DNA of 64,000 bases from NCBI GenBank assembly GCA_022578605.1, contig MU394051.1, positions 1 to 64,000 of the forward strand. Direction: 5' to 3'. The first letter of the stretch is position 1. Each line of letters begins with the position of its first letter. The position numbers and the translations under genes are program-made. This stretch comes from Camillea tinctor. Taxonomy: Eukaryota > Ascomycota > Sordariomycetes > Xylariales > Xylariaceae. The notes beneath the pieces are model-generated. The model saw only the letters and a program-made list of their open reading frames with translations, had not been told where the DNA came from and ran no database searches. Below are positions 45,862 through 59,453 of this stretch, one piece after another.

Positions 45862-48800
45862 CGAGGAACAGATTGGAAAAGGGGCAGGACCGGGGCGGGG
45901 ATACGTGGGTTGTGGTATCGGGGTCTGGGGGAGAGGGCCGCGTTTAAGGCCGCATTGAGCTTTGTTCCCCCCCCCCCCCCTTTTCTTCGTCTGGTTTTTG
46001 TTGTTGTCTAGTTGCGGTGTGTCTCCCCCCTGTATTAATAAACCCCCTCCTCCTCCTCCTCCTACCTTTTTCTGCGGGATATTTTCTTAGGTGTGCGTAG
46101 AAAGTAGCCTGGGAGGGGGGAAAGGAGAAAAGGGGGAGGAGGTTTGGGTTAGATAGGTTATCGCCTGGGCGTACTTTTTCATGGTGGTATAGGTCTGTTG
46201 TGTATGGAATCTACTGTCCTTTGTAATCCACCTAGAAGAGCTTTCTATCTTAGCTAGACTTGTAGGAATTAGTTGGTGGGAGATGGGGGGAAGTAGGGAA
46301 GGGGGGAGAAGAGTGAGGGTTGTGTACGGATGTGTGTGTGCGTATAGGCATGAAAGCGTTGGTGTGTTGCTCGTTAGCCCCCGTAGTTGGTAGATATGTT
46401 CTTTCTTCGAGGTGTGTGGATTTATATAGCGTGGTGCGCACGTTCATAGCATGTTGCAGCATGGCATAACTGCTCACCTGTGTATTTCTCTATCCTTTGA
46501 GGCTATGTAGGGAATTGGGTAGGCAGATTGATTGTTTATACTACACTTACACAATCCAGTCGCTCTCCTTTTATAGAGCTGAACCAGGTATGTCCGCAAC
46601 TATGGAGTGAGCAGGTTAGATATCTACGTACATGCCTAGGAATATCTATGTAGTAGATGGATGGGTCTATTTAAATGTGTCCCTACTACATAATGTGCTG
46701 TTACTGGATATAAAATCTTTGCTACCATCACCATGCATGAATGTAGAGTACCTAGGTGCTATGGATGATATACAGGCAGGGTTATGCTATGTAAGATAAG
46801 AGAGAGGAAACTTGGTAAGTAGCCAGACAAACGAACCCGCAATCTTGCGGATAAACAGATTAGGGAATAGAGGGCAAACAGATTGAAGTATAGTAATTAA
46901 GAGGGGGGGGAGGAAGGAAGAGGGAAACAAACAAATTCCACAACCGAATGGAATGAAGCCGTTACTAGTGCTTTCGAGATGATTACATTCGGCCTGCGCT
47001 GTTGGGCTAAAAAAAAAAAAAAGGAAAACTCCTTAAAGGAAAGAAATAGAAGGAAAGGGGAAAGGGGTGTGAGAAGAATGAAGTGGGAAGAGAAAACGAA
47101 GAATAGAATAGGATTGGAGGGTGTGTATAATTGATCGTTTTAGCAGTATTGTTTACCGTTACTTTCTGCTTCACGTTCCCTTCATGTAGTAGGAAGCAGG
47201 AAGCTGCTGCGGGTTCCCGCGACGAGTAGTGAGATTTCTTTCTCTCTCTCCCTCTCCCCCTCTCTTCTATCATGTTCTTTTTTTGTTATCTTTCCCGGTA
47301 TCGTGATTCTGGTGTTGTCTTACGTTGCAATACTATCTGGCACATACCTCTCTATTCACTTACCTACAACACATAGATACGAGCCTGGGATCTAAATGCA
47401 TAATTGAGAAGTTTATACCCTAAGTAGATCAGTACATGTAGGTTATGTGTAATGTGTATGTTCTTGGCGGAGGGAAATAGATATGTACCTAATGTGCATA
47501 TGGAGGCGGGGATAGGGGTTATGGGTTCCTATAGTGCTTTTACCTGTAAGTCGAAACCAATCTTTGGGATTTAAATTATCAAAATCCGAATCCTTTTTTT
47601 TTCTTATCTTGTGAAACTTAAGAACACATGTTCCCCTCAATTTCGGTAGGTACTATCCTTTCCTCTCTTCCCTTCTCCCTCTTGGCTCCCTCCTAGTGCC
47701 GAGAATGTGTGTGTCGGTGGTGCCCGATGAATTACTACCACTTTCCCACTAGCGAGAGTCGGACATAGCGAGAAGGCGTTGAGGTCATCCTGCATCGTAC
47801 TAAGAACTTGCATACCTGCAATCTGCCAATCGATAACAGATAGCGAGCCCTAAAATATATCCCCCTCCTCCTCCCTCTTTTTTTTTTTTTTCTCAAGGCT
47901 ATTGCGGTCTCTTGTGAGCGGCTCTGCGGACAACAAGCCAATGAAAAGTCACTTTCGCTGCAATCGATGGAAGACTGAATTTTGCTCATTATAGTTTTGC
48001 TTTTTTATTATTGGGGTTTTTTTTTCGGATTTTCTTTTAGGGTATGAGTTTTTTTCTCTTCCCTTTTCTTTTTACCCTCTTCATTTGTACCCCACCTAAC
48101 TTTAACTTAGCTCTATCTTGTGGAAGAACCCTTTAGGTACCTAAACCATCACTATTTCATGTCCACATTACCCATTAGATGGATGTATACTAATCTATGG
48201 AATTATTTGCCCGTGCATACATAAAACTACTGAATTTACCTATATCCAACGCGGGGGTAAGAAAATAGGCAAACAATTGGAACTGCTTGGGCGGCTTTGT
48301 CAGCATCATAAGCCAAACCTGGTATATTCCGATGGGAAACCCCCTTTTCCCCCAAAAATATTTTTCCCTTCTTTTTAACGGTATGACTCAAACCCCTCCT
48401 CCAAATCCTGACTTCCCGTGCACCCATGTGTTTGGTGTATGCGGGTTCTGCAGACAGGCTGCATCCTTAGGGTTGGCGCTGGGGAGAGGAGTGTAAAGGA
48501 TGGTTTCTACGTGCTTAGGGGAAGTAAGTAGGTTTAGGGGGGTGGGGAGCGATAAAGGAATGTGACTAGTGGGTGGCTTAGGTGGTTGAAAGGGGTTCTC
48601 CCCTCACTGTTTCTTCGCACTGGTATCACCTACGGGTAGCGATAGCTGCCTTGCCTCGTGAGGGAATAAAATTGATTCTCTCGGTACGTTGGAGAATAAA
48701 TATTTCTGCGAAATTCTCCAAATTGAAACCCTAACCCTTATCCTTGGATTTGGAAGCCCTGCTTTCTTCCTCTATCCTCCGTCTGCAGGCTTGTCCCGGT

Positions 48801-51699
48801 GGAGATGCACATGGTCTCGGTAAGACACATGTATGTATGGGGTGCGGGTATTTTTGGAAACCCATTATTGCAGGTCAGATGTATAAGGGACCAGATGGAT
48901 GTGACGATATTCCTACTGGCGGATAGGTCATCGATGTCTATTTAAGACTATGTTTGTAGGTTATGAAGGTCTGTCTCAGTAGACAATGGTAATAGTTTCA
49001 AAAGGCCCACGGAATTTTATATATATGCTCCGACTAGGCAGGTAGATGGTAGGTAGTGGAAGATAGATTGACCCCTGAATACGAGGCAAAACACCGCAAA
49101 TAATTTTTTTGCGAGCCCAAATACGATGGCTGAGAAGGTGAGAAAAGAGGCGACAGAGTCAGAACTACGTCACATAACATATGATCGTTAGCCTGTAAGA
49201 CCGGCAAACGTTTGATTCACACCTTTTTGCCACTCGTTGTTAGTGTATAGATATTATCTGTACATCAGCATTGCTACCCCCAATAGCTTACGTATTAGAC
49301 CTCAGCCTTACAAAGTAATAGTCACATGAAAGTTGTTCGAGAAGAAAAAGGAAAAATAGGTTGTACAAACAATCTGCGCCTGATTTCCCGTTTTCAAGGG
49401 GGAAGAAGGATTTGCAGCTAAACGACCCGGTATTACGGATTAGGAGAATGAGGCAGAATGATTGGTGATGAGAATTGGGGTCGCCTTCGAGAGGGTATGC
49501 CTTCCATTTCGGGGACGGGTAGGCGTTTGACACTGGATGTCGGATAAGTTTGTTTCCTTCAATGTGCTATTTAAGACAGACAGGTTCTAGACCGTATCCC
49601 AAACGCTCAAGTCACCAACTCTACGTCCCGTTTTTGACCGATTTGGGGCTAGAACTAGGTAAGTATGCAGTGAACTGACGTACGCAACCATCCAAGAATC
49701 ATGGTACTCGCTTTTGCCTGGCAACCTGTACATACGGGTTCGCCGTGTTTCGAATTCTTCTGTGCAGGGTGTTCCTCGCCGCTGCTGTCGCTGCCGTAAA
49801 GGGGTAACGGAAGAGAAGGGAAAGAGGGAGATAAGAAAAAATGATTCGAATGATCATAGCCTGTTTATGTACCAGTACTTTTTTAAAAAAAAAAATAAAG
49901 GGGAAAGGAAAGGTAAGGAAAAGGGGGAATACTTGCAGTGACTGGAGAGGGCTTCTGATGACAGGAAGGGAAACTTGAATACGGTAGTAGTGGTATGGGT
50001 GCAAGAACAAGGATCAGTAGATCTGTGCTGCTACGTTTTAATATAATGGAATTAAACCGTCAAGCGTTAAACGTCAAGTGGTTAGATACGCCTTGACATC
50101 TAAGGGGGTCCTAAAGCACGTTTCGAAACATAGCATAATGAGACCACAAGAACCTCTTTTTCTCTCTCTTCCAACTCTTTATCAAACCGGGCATGAATTG
50201 GGCAATTGGGCTCGGAGAGAAACCCCGGGGCTGATATATAAGTGCTCTGGAAAATTTCGAGAACATTGATAACCCATCTCTCTCTATATTTTTTCAGGGG
50301 TCTTCTTTTCCGCTATTATGAGCAGATGTAAGGCTGATCATGTCTCTATGTTGCTAGTAATTATCCGAATAACCTATGTATACTAGACCTATACCGAACC
50401 ACGTATAAGCATCAAGAAAAGGGATGCCGGGTGTAGGCAGCACTGCTAACATGAGTTGAGCTGGATATCGTGATTGACTAGCCACCATTGAACTAGGTTA
50501 ACATGGAAACTTCATGACTACTAGGCACTAGTTAGGTTAAGAGGGTTCGCAAAGTATATAACTACCTATGGCAGTAACAACTACAAACTTGTGACCACAT
50601 GCAACTTTTAGAGGTAAATTCTAAGTTGTGATTGCATCCACCATTCTATTTTTTTTAATGCTTTTGAATATAGGTTGTTACATAGATTACATAGGTAATC
50701 TATGACTAAAGTATAACTGCAGACTACATAATAATAGTTCTTTGGTCAATACCTTGACCCATACTAATTGTCATAAACTGGACTTACATTGTTTGACAGG
50801 CCGAGTTGTCTTAACTTATAATGCGAGCAATTACCTACATTCGATGCAGCACTTACACATCACATTTATTTCGTGCGAATAATGGTCCGGAGCGACGGAG
50901 TTAGGAGACAAAGCGGACCAACCCTTTGGGTTGTTAAGGGTACTGACGGATAATGGACAATGGGGGAGCTATGTACCAATTAGATGTAAGCATGAGTGAA
51001 TAAAATGCATGTGAGTTTTTCTCTCTGTAGGAAATACACCAAAAGATGGCACCACGCATTGGCTTTTTTTTTTTTTTTCTTTCTCTTCCCAAACTCTACA
51101 CCAATCAACATGGTGCGCCACAAAACGCCCAAAGTAAAATGTAGGTAGGTTAGGTAGGTGACAATAGGTAGGTACCTAGTGTAGGTATCTCGTAGTAATC
51201 GAGCCTCCAATCATTCACTAACCTTGTGTACGCTAAAAGTACCCGATACTTTAAATTCAAACAAAAAAAGTAACTTAGGCAAATAAATGTGAGTACATGG
51301 GTGAAGTTTTAACTGCTGAACCAGTCAGTGCCTAGTATTATGTAGGGCTGGTGTAATTATGTACACACATGTATGTAAATATGTAAGTACTCCTTGTAGA
51401 ATGTGGCAACTTGAACAGAAGAGCCAACTTTACCTAGAAAGAGGCATGGCCAACAAAGAGTTTGTGGTTTCTGGCGAATGGAAAATGCCACTCAGGTATG
51501 TACGTATGTATGTACACGGGCAGATAGATACATGGTACATTACTGAAAATATGGTCATTGGACAAGGTACTTTCAACGCTCTAAAACTACGGTGTGGTAC
51601 TTGCATCCCGGTAAATCTTTAATTATGGGTCGCCGACATTCACCCCAATTTTTAATACAATAGGTAGCAACTAGAAGGTAAGCATTTACCACTACAGCA

Positions 51700-51748
51700 G
51701 CCCAGTGGCCAGCAGCCAGCAACCAGCGCAGCAGCCAGCAGCCAGCAT
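51700..51748. repeat. CCAGCAG-type minisatellite
   Basis: Imperfect tandem units of CAGCCAGCAGCCAGC-like sequence, followed at once by a poly-C tract. It lies about 900 bases before the eIF4G start. Confidence 0.7.
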
Positions 51749-52649
51749 TTCTCCCCCCCCCCCCCTTCCACTCAAAAAAATTTCCATGTATATATTTTTT
51801 TTTCTCCCACCCTCTCACCACACATTTTTTTTGATCCTAGATCATCACCCACACACGACCTTAGGAAGCACTCCCACTTCTACAAGGTCGTCTTTTTCCC
51901 CTCTCCTCCTTGGAAATCCATATCGAGGACGGACATCAGTCAGTGTATTCCTCTGCATTGATTTACAGAGAATACTTGTCTCTCCACTCTAATCGTCTCC
52001 TACACCGAGGACCGACAAGCAATTCAACAACGCTCGCGCGCTGTAGCTTTTTTGTCGTCACTTCATCAGGACCCCCTTTCGATTACAATCCCAGCACCAT
52101 TACTACATTGTATTGCTGCGATCCCCTTCAGTTGATTGCGACAGGCACTCTTTCTTTTTTATTTCGTTCCTTCTATTGACAGATACCCCTCTGGACCCTG
52201 TTCTATCGTCTTCTTTCCTATATCCTCATCGATCGGACTAAGTTTCGTTGAAGAAGATATTTGGGTTTTTTCCCTTGTCAATCGGAAAAGAAAAAGTTGA
52301 CGCCCACTACCTAATTTAATTTTACCACCTCTCTCCGACAGGTGATCGCCTTTCTTTTCTACATACCACACTCGACCTGCAGCTTGCTCGACTCGGATTT
52401 GATATTCGATTTATCAACTTGGGCTGCTACGCGATTAGGTTTTTTTTTTTTCTTTTCTTTACTTTCTTTCCGACTTTGTGCGCGCGAAAGAGAGCCGGAT
52501 CTTATCCCTCACCGCGAGAAGGGAAAGAAAAAAAAAAGAAAAGAAAAGACAAAAAAAGGAAAGGAATCTATAATCCCCTCCTCGAGTTTCCCACCACCAC
52601 CGAACCAAACCGACAGCTTTTATCAACCTCGCCTTACTGTCTGTCACTT

Positions 52650-55600
52650 ATGACTTCTTCAGTCAACCCACAAACCGTAAATCCGGCGTCTAACAACTCC
52701 GCGGCCGCCCCGACTCCGTCATACGCTTCCGCTGCTGGTGCAGCAAAGAAGCCGTCGCCCGCTCCAGTTGTTGCGACCGGTTCTCACCAGCCTGTTGTCG
52801 CGGCCGGGTCTTCTGCATCGACTTCGCACCATGCAAAATCGTCGTCTGTTTCGCCCATGAACGGCCGACCCAATATCATGCCCGCAGTTCCTGCCGTAGC
52901 CCCTCCTGTTGCCCACGGTACCTCCAATATGAACGGACTTTCCGACCATAGCCACAAGAGTTCTGTCACTATGAGCGCGAACGGTCCCAACCTCCATTCC
53001 GCCAACGGTAGCTCTGTTGGCAACAAGATTCAGTTTGGTTTCCACTCTCCGGCTCCCTCGCATAGCTCTCCCCAGCCAGGGAGTGCCCCCATCCCAATTC
53101 CTGGCCACAAGGATCCTCGAGTCACTGATCCTCAGAACTCACCGTCTCCTATTCCACCGCCATCCGCTAGTGGTGGTCGCCCTCCCTCCAACACGGCTCA
53201 GCAAGTCAGCACCATGACATTTGGTAGCTTTGGCGGTGATGCTGAAGTAAGTTATACCCAACCCTTAGGCGTGCCTAAACCATGCGCTTGGCCATTAGCC
53301 TATCAACTACCGATGGATGCTAACCTCGAGGTACAGCGCCCGCATATACGAACCCCTTCAGCCTCTCACGAGCATAACACCTTAGGTCCGCAAAACCCGC
53401 AGCATATCCGGCGAGGTTCGAATGTTAGCGACATTAGCAACCAAGCTGGCCCGCCCCCGGGTAGTCTAGGCCGGGGCAACTTTGCTGGTGGTCGAGGCCG
53501 TGGTGGGTATAATGGTTACCAACCTACTGGCTATCCTCCTAACTACCGAGGAGGCCAAGGCAACCAGGGACGAGGTGGAATGCCCCCGAATTACGGTAAC
53601 CGCCAACAGCCGTATGGCACACCGCCAACCCACCCGCGCAGTCCTGCTCCCGCAGCCGCTATGCCGCAACCGCCAACCATGCCCCCGAATATGCCGCCAA
53701 ACATGCCCCCCGGAACTATGCCTCAGTTCTACTACCAGCCCCCTGGCATGGGCCCTGCACAAGTTCCTCAAGTATACACCCCTTCCCTTGATTCAACTCA
53801 TGATCGTACATTCCCCAAGAACAAGAAGAAAGGTGTCCGTCGTGATAGCGAGAAGTACTCGAATCACCACAGACCAGCCGAGCCTTTCAAGAATGAAGAC
53901 CAAGACTTCATTCAGAAACCGAGACGCCATAGTAAGCGTTTCGATATGCGAGTTGTGGAAAACGATTCGCGTCGGGGTGGCCAGTACCCGATGGACAAGT
54001 TGGAAACATCACCCACGGGCCCACCTACGATTCCTCTACAACAACCATACCCCGTTGCCCCCTCGTTCCCCCACAATATTGGTCATATAGATCTTTCACC
54101 CGAGAGTGGCAATTTTGATGCGTGGCTGACTAGTACAAAGCAGAACTTCTACCCAGGTCATTTTGACCCTAACATGAGACCAGGCATGCCCATGCAGGCT
54201 TACCCAATGTACCCGATGATGCAAGGACAAGGCCAGTCCCCGGTTCCTTCCTTTTCTCAGCCCTATGGCCCGGGTCCTTTCCAACCTCCTGGCGGACAGC
54301 CCATGTCCCGCAACTCCTCCCAGGTTTCTATTGATCACAGACCTGCCTCCAGCACCGGCCAGAATCCGGCACCGGTTGCCACTCAGGGCACTCCTCAGCC
54401 TCAACATGCTCAGATTAAGCCCGCAGTTGTCTCGTCGCCTCAGTTCGCTCGGCCTCCCAAGAGAAGCGCTGCCATTACCATCAAGAACACAGCCGGTGAG
54501 ACGCTGGACTTCAAGCACTTCAAAGCCCCAACCTCTCCGGCCCCTACAAGTCAGCAATCCAAGACTCCTCCTATTGTGTCGTCTACGCCTACACCGCCTC
54601 CAAAGGCATCAACTCCCAAGTCATCTGTTTCTAGCCATGTCCGTGCCGATAGCGCGGCAAACTCGAAGACCGTTGAGGAAGTCCGAAACGAGTTCAGGGA
54701 GAAGACGAAGCAAGCTGCTATCAGCGATAAGGCTAAGGAAGAGGAAGCTGCCAAGCTCGCCGCAGAGAAGGCCGCTGCTGAGGAGAAGGCGAAAGAAGAA
54801 GAGCGGTTGAAGATGGAGCAGAAGGCTAAGGAAGAAGCCGCTGCTAAGGCTGCAGAGGAGGAGGCTAAGGCCAAGAAAGAAGCTGAGGAAAAAGCCAAGG
54901 CAGAGAGCGAGGCCGCAAAGGCCGCAGCCGAGAAGGCCGAGGCTGAGAAGGCCGAGGCTGAGAAGAAGGCTGAGGCAGCTAAGGCTTCTGATGAGCCTGA
55001 CGAGGATGAGATGGAGCGTATCATCCGTGAAATGGAGGAGGCTGATGCTAAGCGTGAAAAGGAAGAAGAGGAGAGACGCGAGAAAATGGCAGCCGAGAAG
55101 GCCGCCAAGAAGAAGGCCGAAGAAGAGACTAGACTGGCCAGCGCTGCCGAGAACGATCGTAAGCTCAGAGAGGCAGAAGCCGAGATGGAGCGCCTAGAGG
55201 CAGAGAAGGAACGCAAGCGTACTGAACAGAGTTCCGCCCCAAGCGTTCATGATCTGCTCAAGGGTCAAGTGCCGAAGGCACCGGAGAGCAAGGCGACCAC
55301 GGCTACGGTTTCGACTAGTGAAACCACTACAAAGCTGGCCAACCTGTCACTTAACGACAAACCATCTTCTGCCCCCGGTGCCAAGCCCAGTCCTAGCGGG
55401 CGTCGACCAACGCCGGCTGCTCTCAACCTGGCTCCTATTAAGACTGGCTCGGTCGAACCTCCACAGCCTAGCGCTGCTCTTCAGTCGCTGAAAACGGCTA
55501 GATTGCTTGATGTCATCAAGTCGGATATCTACCCTCCTGGCATCCAATCGCCCAACCCCGCCCTTAATGCTGCCGTCACCAAAAAGGGAACCTCATTCAA

Positions 55601-57538
55601 GTACGACCCTGCATTCTTGCTCCAGTTTAAGACAGTCTTTACTGAGCAGCCGTCGCTTGACTTCCACCAGCAAGTCAAGACCCTGATTGGGGATGGAGAT
55701 GGCGGACGCTCTAACTCTGCAAGAACACCTGCAGGTGGTTCCGGTCGACAGAACTCTAGAACCGGTGCTCCCGGATTCCCTGCTATGGGTAATTTCGGTG
55801 CTCCCGGTGGTAGAACACTGCCACCTGGAACGACATCGGCACAACGGTTCGAGATGAGTGACAAGCCAATGTCACGAGCTCCTATGAACCCGATTGCTAG
55901 CTTCCAAAGACCTGGCGGCGCGTTTCCAGGTGGAGGTCAGATGAGCCGGACCCCATCATCGTCGAACATGGGTAGCATGCCCCACTCTCCTCGCCAGGGC
56001 AGCCGCCGGAATGCCAGCAAACAAAATACCTTCAATGCCAAGGTGGAAGCACAGGCAGCTAAGACAATGCCACTTACCCAGGGCATGAAGATCGAGGCTT
56101 TGAGCACCTCGACGACAGGCTGGAAGCCGCTAAGCATCAGCAAAGCACAAGCTGCTTCTGCTGCTGCTGCTGCTGCTGCCCCTGGCCAGACCGGCCATCT
56201 CGACCCAGCAATGGTTCAGAGAAAGGTGAAGGCTGCATTGAACAAGATGACGCCTGAAAATTTTGACAGGATTTCGGACCAGATCCTGCAGATCGCCGGC
56301 CAGTCCAAGGACGAGACGGACGGCAGAACTCTCCGACAAGTCATCCAGCTTACTTTTGAAAAGGCCACCGATGAAGCACACTGGGCTTCCATGTATGCGA
56401 AGTTCTGTCACCGTATGCTGGATACGATGAGCCCGGAAATACGGGACGAGAATATTAAGGACAGAAATGGCAATGTCGTCAGCGGCGGCGCTCTATTCCG
56501 CAAGTATCTTCTCAACCGCTGCCAGGAGGAGTTCGAGCGTGGTTGGAAGGTCTCCCTTCCAAAACCGGAAGAAGGTGATGACAAGAAGACTCTCGAAGCT
56601 GCTATGCTCTCGGACGAATACTACATTGCCGCCGCTGCCAAGCGGAGAGGTCTGGGTCTAGTTCAGTTTATTGGCGAGCTTTACAAACTGGGCATGCTCA
56701 CTGAACGTATCATGCATGAATGTGTGAAGAAGCTCGTAGACTACCAAGGCATTCCGGACGAAGCAGAGATCGAATCACTTTCCAAGTTGCTTCGAACCAT
56801 CGGTGCTAACCTCGATGCCTCGGAGAAGGGACGCCTTATGATGGATGCCTATTTCCAGAGAATTCAAAGCATGGTCGATCTGCCTGAACTCCCTAGCCGA
56901 TTACAGTTCATGTTAATGGATGTGGTTGATCTGCGAAGAGCGGCCTGGGTTTCAAAGGAAGCCAACAAAGGCCCGAAGACACTTGAGGAGGTGCGAGCCG
57001 AGGCCGAGGCCCAAGCGGCTCAGAAGGCTGCTGAGGCTGCCCGAAGCAATCAGAGAGGTGGCCCTGGTCGGAATCAGATTGGACGTGGCGATGCTCGCAA
57101 CTTTTCTTCTGGTTTCCCACAGCCTACACCCAACCAGGTCGGCATGGATGACTTACGTCGTCTCAAGAGCAGCACCAACCGGACCTCGAGTGGAAACGTA
57201 ACTCTTGGACCCATGTCGATGCTGAACTCGCGCAGCAATAGTGGCCGTCGTCTAGGCCCCGGTAGCTCGTTGACCCGGGGTGCTGAGGATTCGGCCGCCT
57301 CATCGCGGACTGGAACTCCTCCCGTAAACCAGCAGAGCAGCACGAACTCCTTTGGGTAAGTCTGGACAAGCTATACACGGCTCCGCCTATCTATATACCT
57401 TGATGCTAACATCGTCATAGTCTCCTTGCCAATATGGAATCGGATCATCCAGCCTCACCTCCATCTACCGCGGCGTCGCCTGCTCTAGCCAAGGCCACGC
57501 CGGAAACTACAACATCTGCTGGCAAGGAGAGCGGCTGA
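52650..57538 (+). CDS. Translation initiation factor eIF4G
   Basis: Three exons, 52650-53246, 53337-57355 and 57421-57538, about 1577 residues. The start MTSSVNPQT is preferred to an ATG-like codon 77 codons upstream, because that leader translates to Phe- and Lys-rich junk. Intron 1 (90 bases, GTAAGT donor, GCTAAC branch, CAG acceptor) is free of stops and in frame, so read-through cannot be excluded. The N-terminal half is Pro/Gln/Ser/Gly-rich with RGG-like patches. A long Ala/Glu/Lys coiled coil spans about residues 690-870. The eIF4E-binding motif is KYDPAFLLQF (YxxxxLL) near residue 955. The MIF4G domain (about 1154-1390) starts VQRKVKAALNKMTPENFDRI and holds ATDEAHWASMYAKFCHRML. No MA3 domain is seen, as in yeast. 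eIF4G scaffolds eIF4E, eIF4A and PABP at the mRNA cap. The last exon adds an acidic tail. Confidence 0.95.
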
Positions 57539-59453
57539 ATCCTTCGTTCTCCATATTAGTAGACACGTCTTGCATTTGCGGCCGCATCATCGTGCATAGA
57601 CCCGGACATAGGACTGCGTTGCATTTACGGGGTTTTTAAAAAATGTGTCTTAAAAGTTCAGGTTTCCTTTTCTTTTTCATCATTATGATACCTTACGTCG
57701 GATAGAGCTATTCTCTCGCGACCTGTCACCATAAAGACGTCATTTCCCCCGATTTTTCTTTCCTTATTACTTCATCCAAGTCGTGTTATTGCTACATTTT
57801 CCCCGTGCTTTGAACAACAGCGTTCGACCACAGGACTGTTCAAGAGTGTCATCTTGTTATGTCAGCTCGGTGCGGCTACTGCAGGATCCTGCAGATAATG
57901 GCCCGCGTCAAGGTAGTAGGGCAGGGATATGATTGATGCGAAAATGGGTTTCTACTACGAAGGGATGGATGGCGGCTACATCTACTGCTATGAGACAGGA
58001 AGACACGAAATCCGTATGAACGAGTCATGCGGAGGAGAGGGTGCTCACGACCGGGGGAAAACCGAAAGGACATGGTGTTGCATTTGTTTGATGGTATCTA
58101 GGTTTTGGGTCATGAGCTTGGCCGCTGGCTATGAAAAGTTTCGCTCACTAGCGCTCTAGTTCACGGGACAATGGTTAAGATCGCCGTGGAGGAGGGGGGA
58201 GTTCAGGGGCTTGCGCTACTCTGTTGTCTCTGGATTGGCCGTCAGTTGATTGAAGCACTGTAATGAGTCTTCGGACTTGGGCGCCGGAGACATGCAGAGA
58301 ACACCTAGAGGCATATTTCGTCACCTGTATACTGTCTTAGTTTCTAGACACAACAACCAGTGGTAGTTGCGAAAATTTGATATATTGAGAAAAAAAAAAA
58401 CATTGGCTTGATGTAGTGGCTTGTAGTTATTTCTTACTAGGTACATTGACAATTGTTCCATGAGGTAACGTCCTGCATAACATAAAGGTTATTATGGGAT
58501 TCGTATGGTAAAATGCTGGTGCTTCGCTACATAAATCTATGGCCAGAGCCCATAGATGATAGACATCTTTAACTCGAGTGAGGCAATGTTCAAGCCGAAA
58601 AAAAAAAAAAAAAAGGAGTATTTAGAAACACAACACATTTTTTACGGCATGTAAGAATAGATTTATTTATTTATTCATTCGCTTATCAAGATGAAGAACA
58701 AAATACACAGAACTAGGGATAGTAGCTACACATAATTATTTCTTATATGCCTACGTGTCATTGTGCTAGGTTAGTAGGTGGTTTACTAACCTAAGAATAC
58801 GGAGTAATTAATAGTAGGACTGACTGATCAAACCCTCCAAGCGAGCTCACCTTCCCCCCTCCCCCTTTTTCGTCCTCTACCTAGGGGGAAGGGAAGGGAA
58901 GGGAATCTTTTGATATCAACAGATATACGTTACCACCACATAACCCCCCCCTCCCCCCCCCAAAAAAAAAATAACTAAACAAATAAAACCGAGTTACTGA
59001 TTTCTTGCATTTCCGTGTGTAAGAGGCACAAAGGATAGATAATAGTGGGATTTATAATCGTGCTTTTTAATGATATCTAGTTAGTCCATGACGAAGCCCG
59101 TAAAACTCATATTCCCGATCATATAAAAACCCAGTTTAAAACAAAAAGCAGAGAAAATTAATACACCTAATTCCCCAACCCCCGTGCCATTTCCCATCTG
59201 GTCCCTATCCCGTCACACATCAAATATACAAAAAAGGGGGTTTACGTTTTCACCTTCCCTTCTTGTCCTCGTTCGCCTAGCTCTGTCTTTCTGTCCTGCA
59301 TGTATGTAAGGTTATTGTATGTATGTACGTGAATAATGCATTTTTTTCTCTGCTCTGATTTTCTCTCCTCGCTTATCCCACACACCACTAATAATTCCCC
59401 ATTACTATTCTCTCCCATTTCCCCTCTACTACTATTATTCCCCCCCTTCTCAT
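57539..59453. other. Convergent intergenic region between eIF4G and DNA polymerase alpha genes
   Basis: About 1.9 kb where both flanking genes end. It contains A-tracts (for example 58597-58613), TTTA tandem units near 58662, poly-C/poly-A at 58945-58970, and no credible coding frame. It should hold both 3' UTRs. Confidence 0.55.

Larger units (their letters stand above)
45254..52649. other. Large gene-free spacer including eIF4G upstream region
   Basis: About 7.4 kb without a recognisable gene. All open frames are short and low-complexity. It contains homopolymer and simple repeats (14 C at 45967-45980, CTC triplets at 46046-46061, long T tracts), an alternating CG tract, a CCAGCAG-type minisatellite, and TACCTAGGTA-like sites. 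The last ~900 bases are strongly pyrimidine-rich and are probably the promoter and long leader of eIF4G. Non-coding RNA genes or 5' leader introns could be hidden here but cannot be shown from sequence alone. Confidence 0.55.

Noticed and set aside
51241..51250. Partial CCGATACTT match to the cluster element
   Set aside because: Only about 8 bases agree and it is far from the cluster.
54551..55216. 221-codon Ser/Ala/Phe-rich frame antisense to eIF4G
   Set aside because: It is the complement of the Ala/Glu/Lys coiled-coil region.
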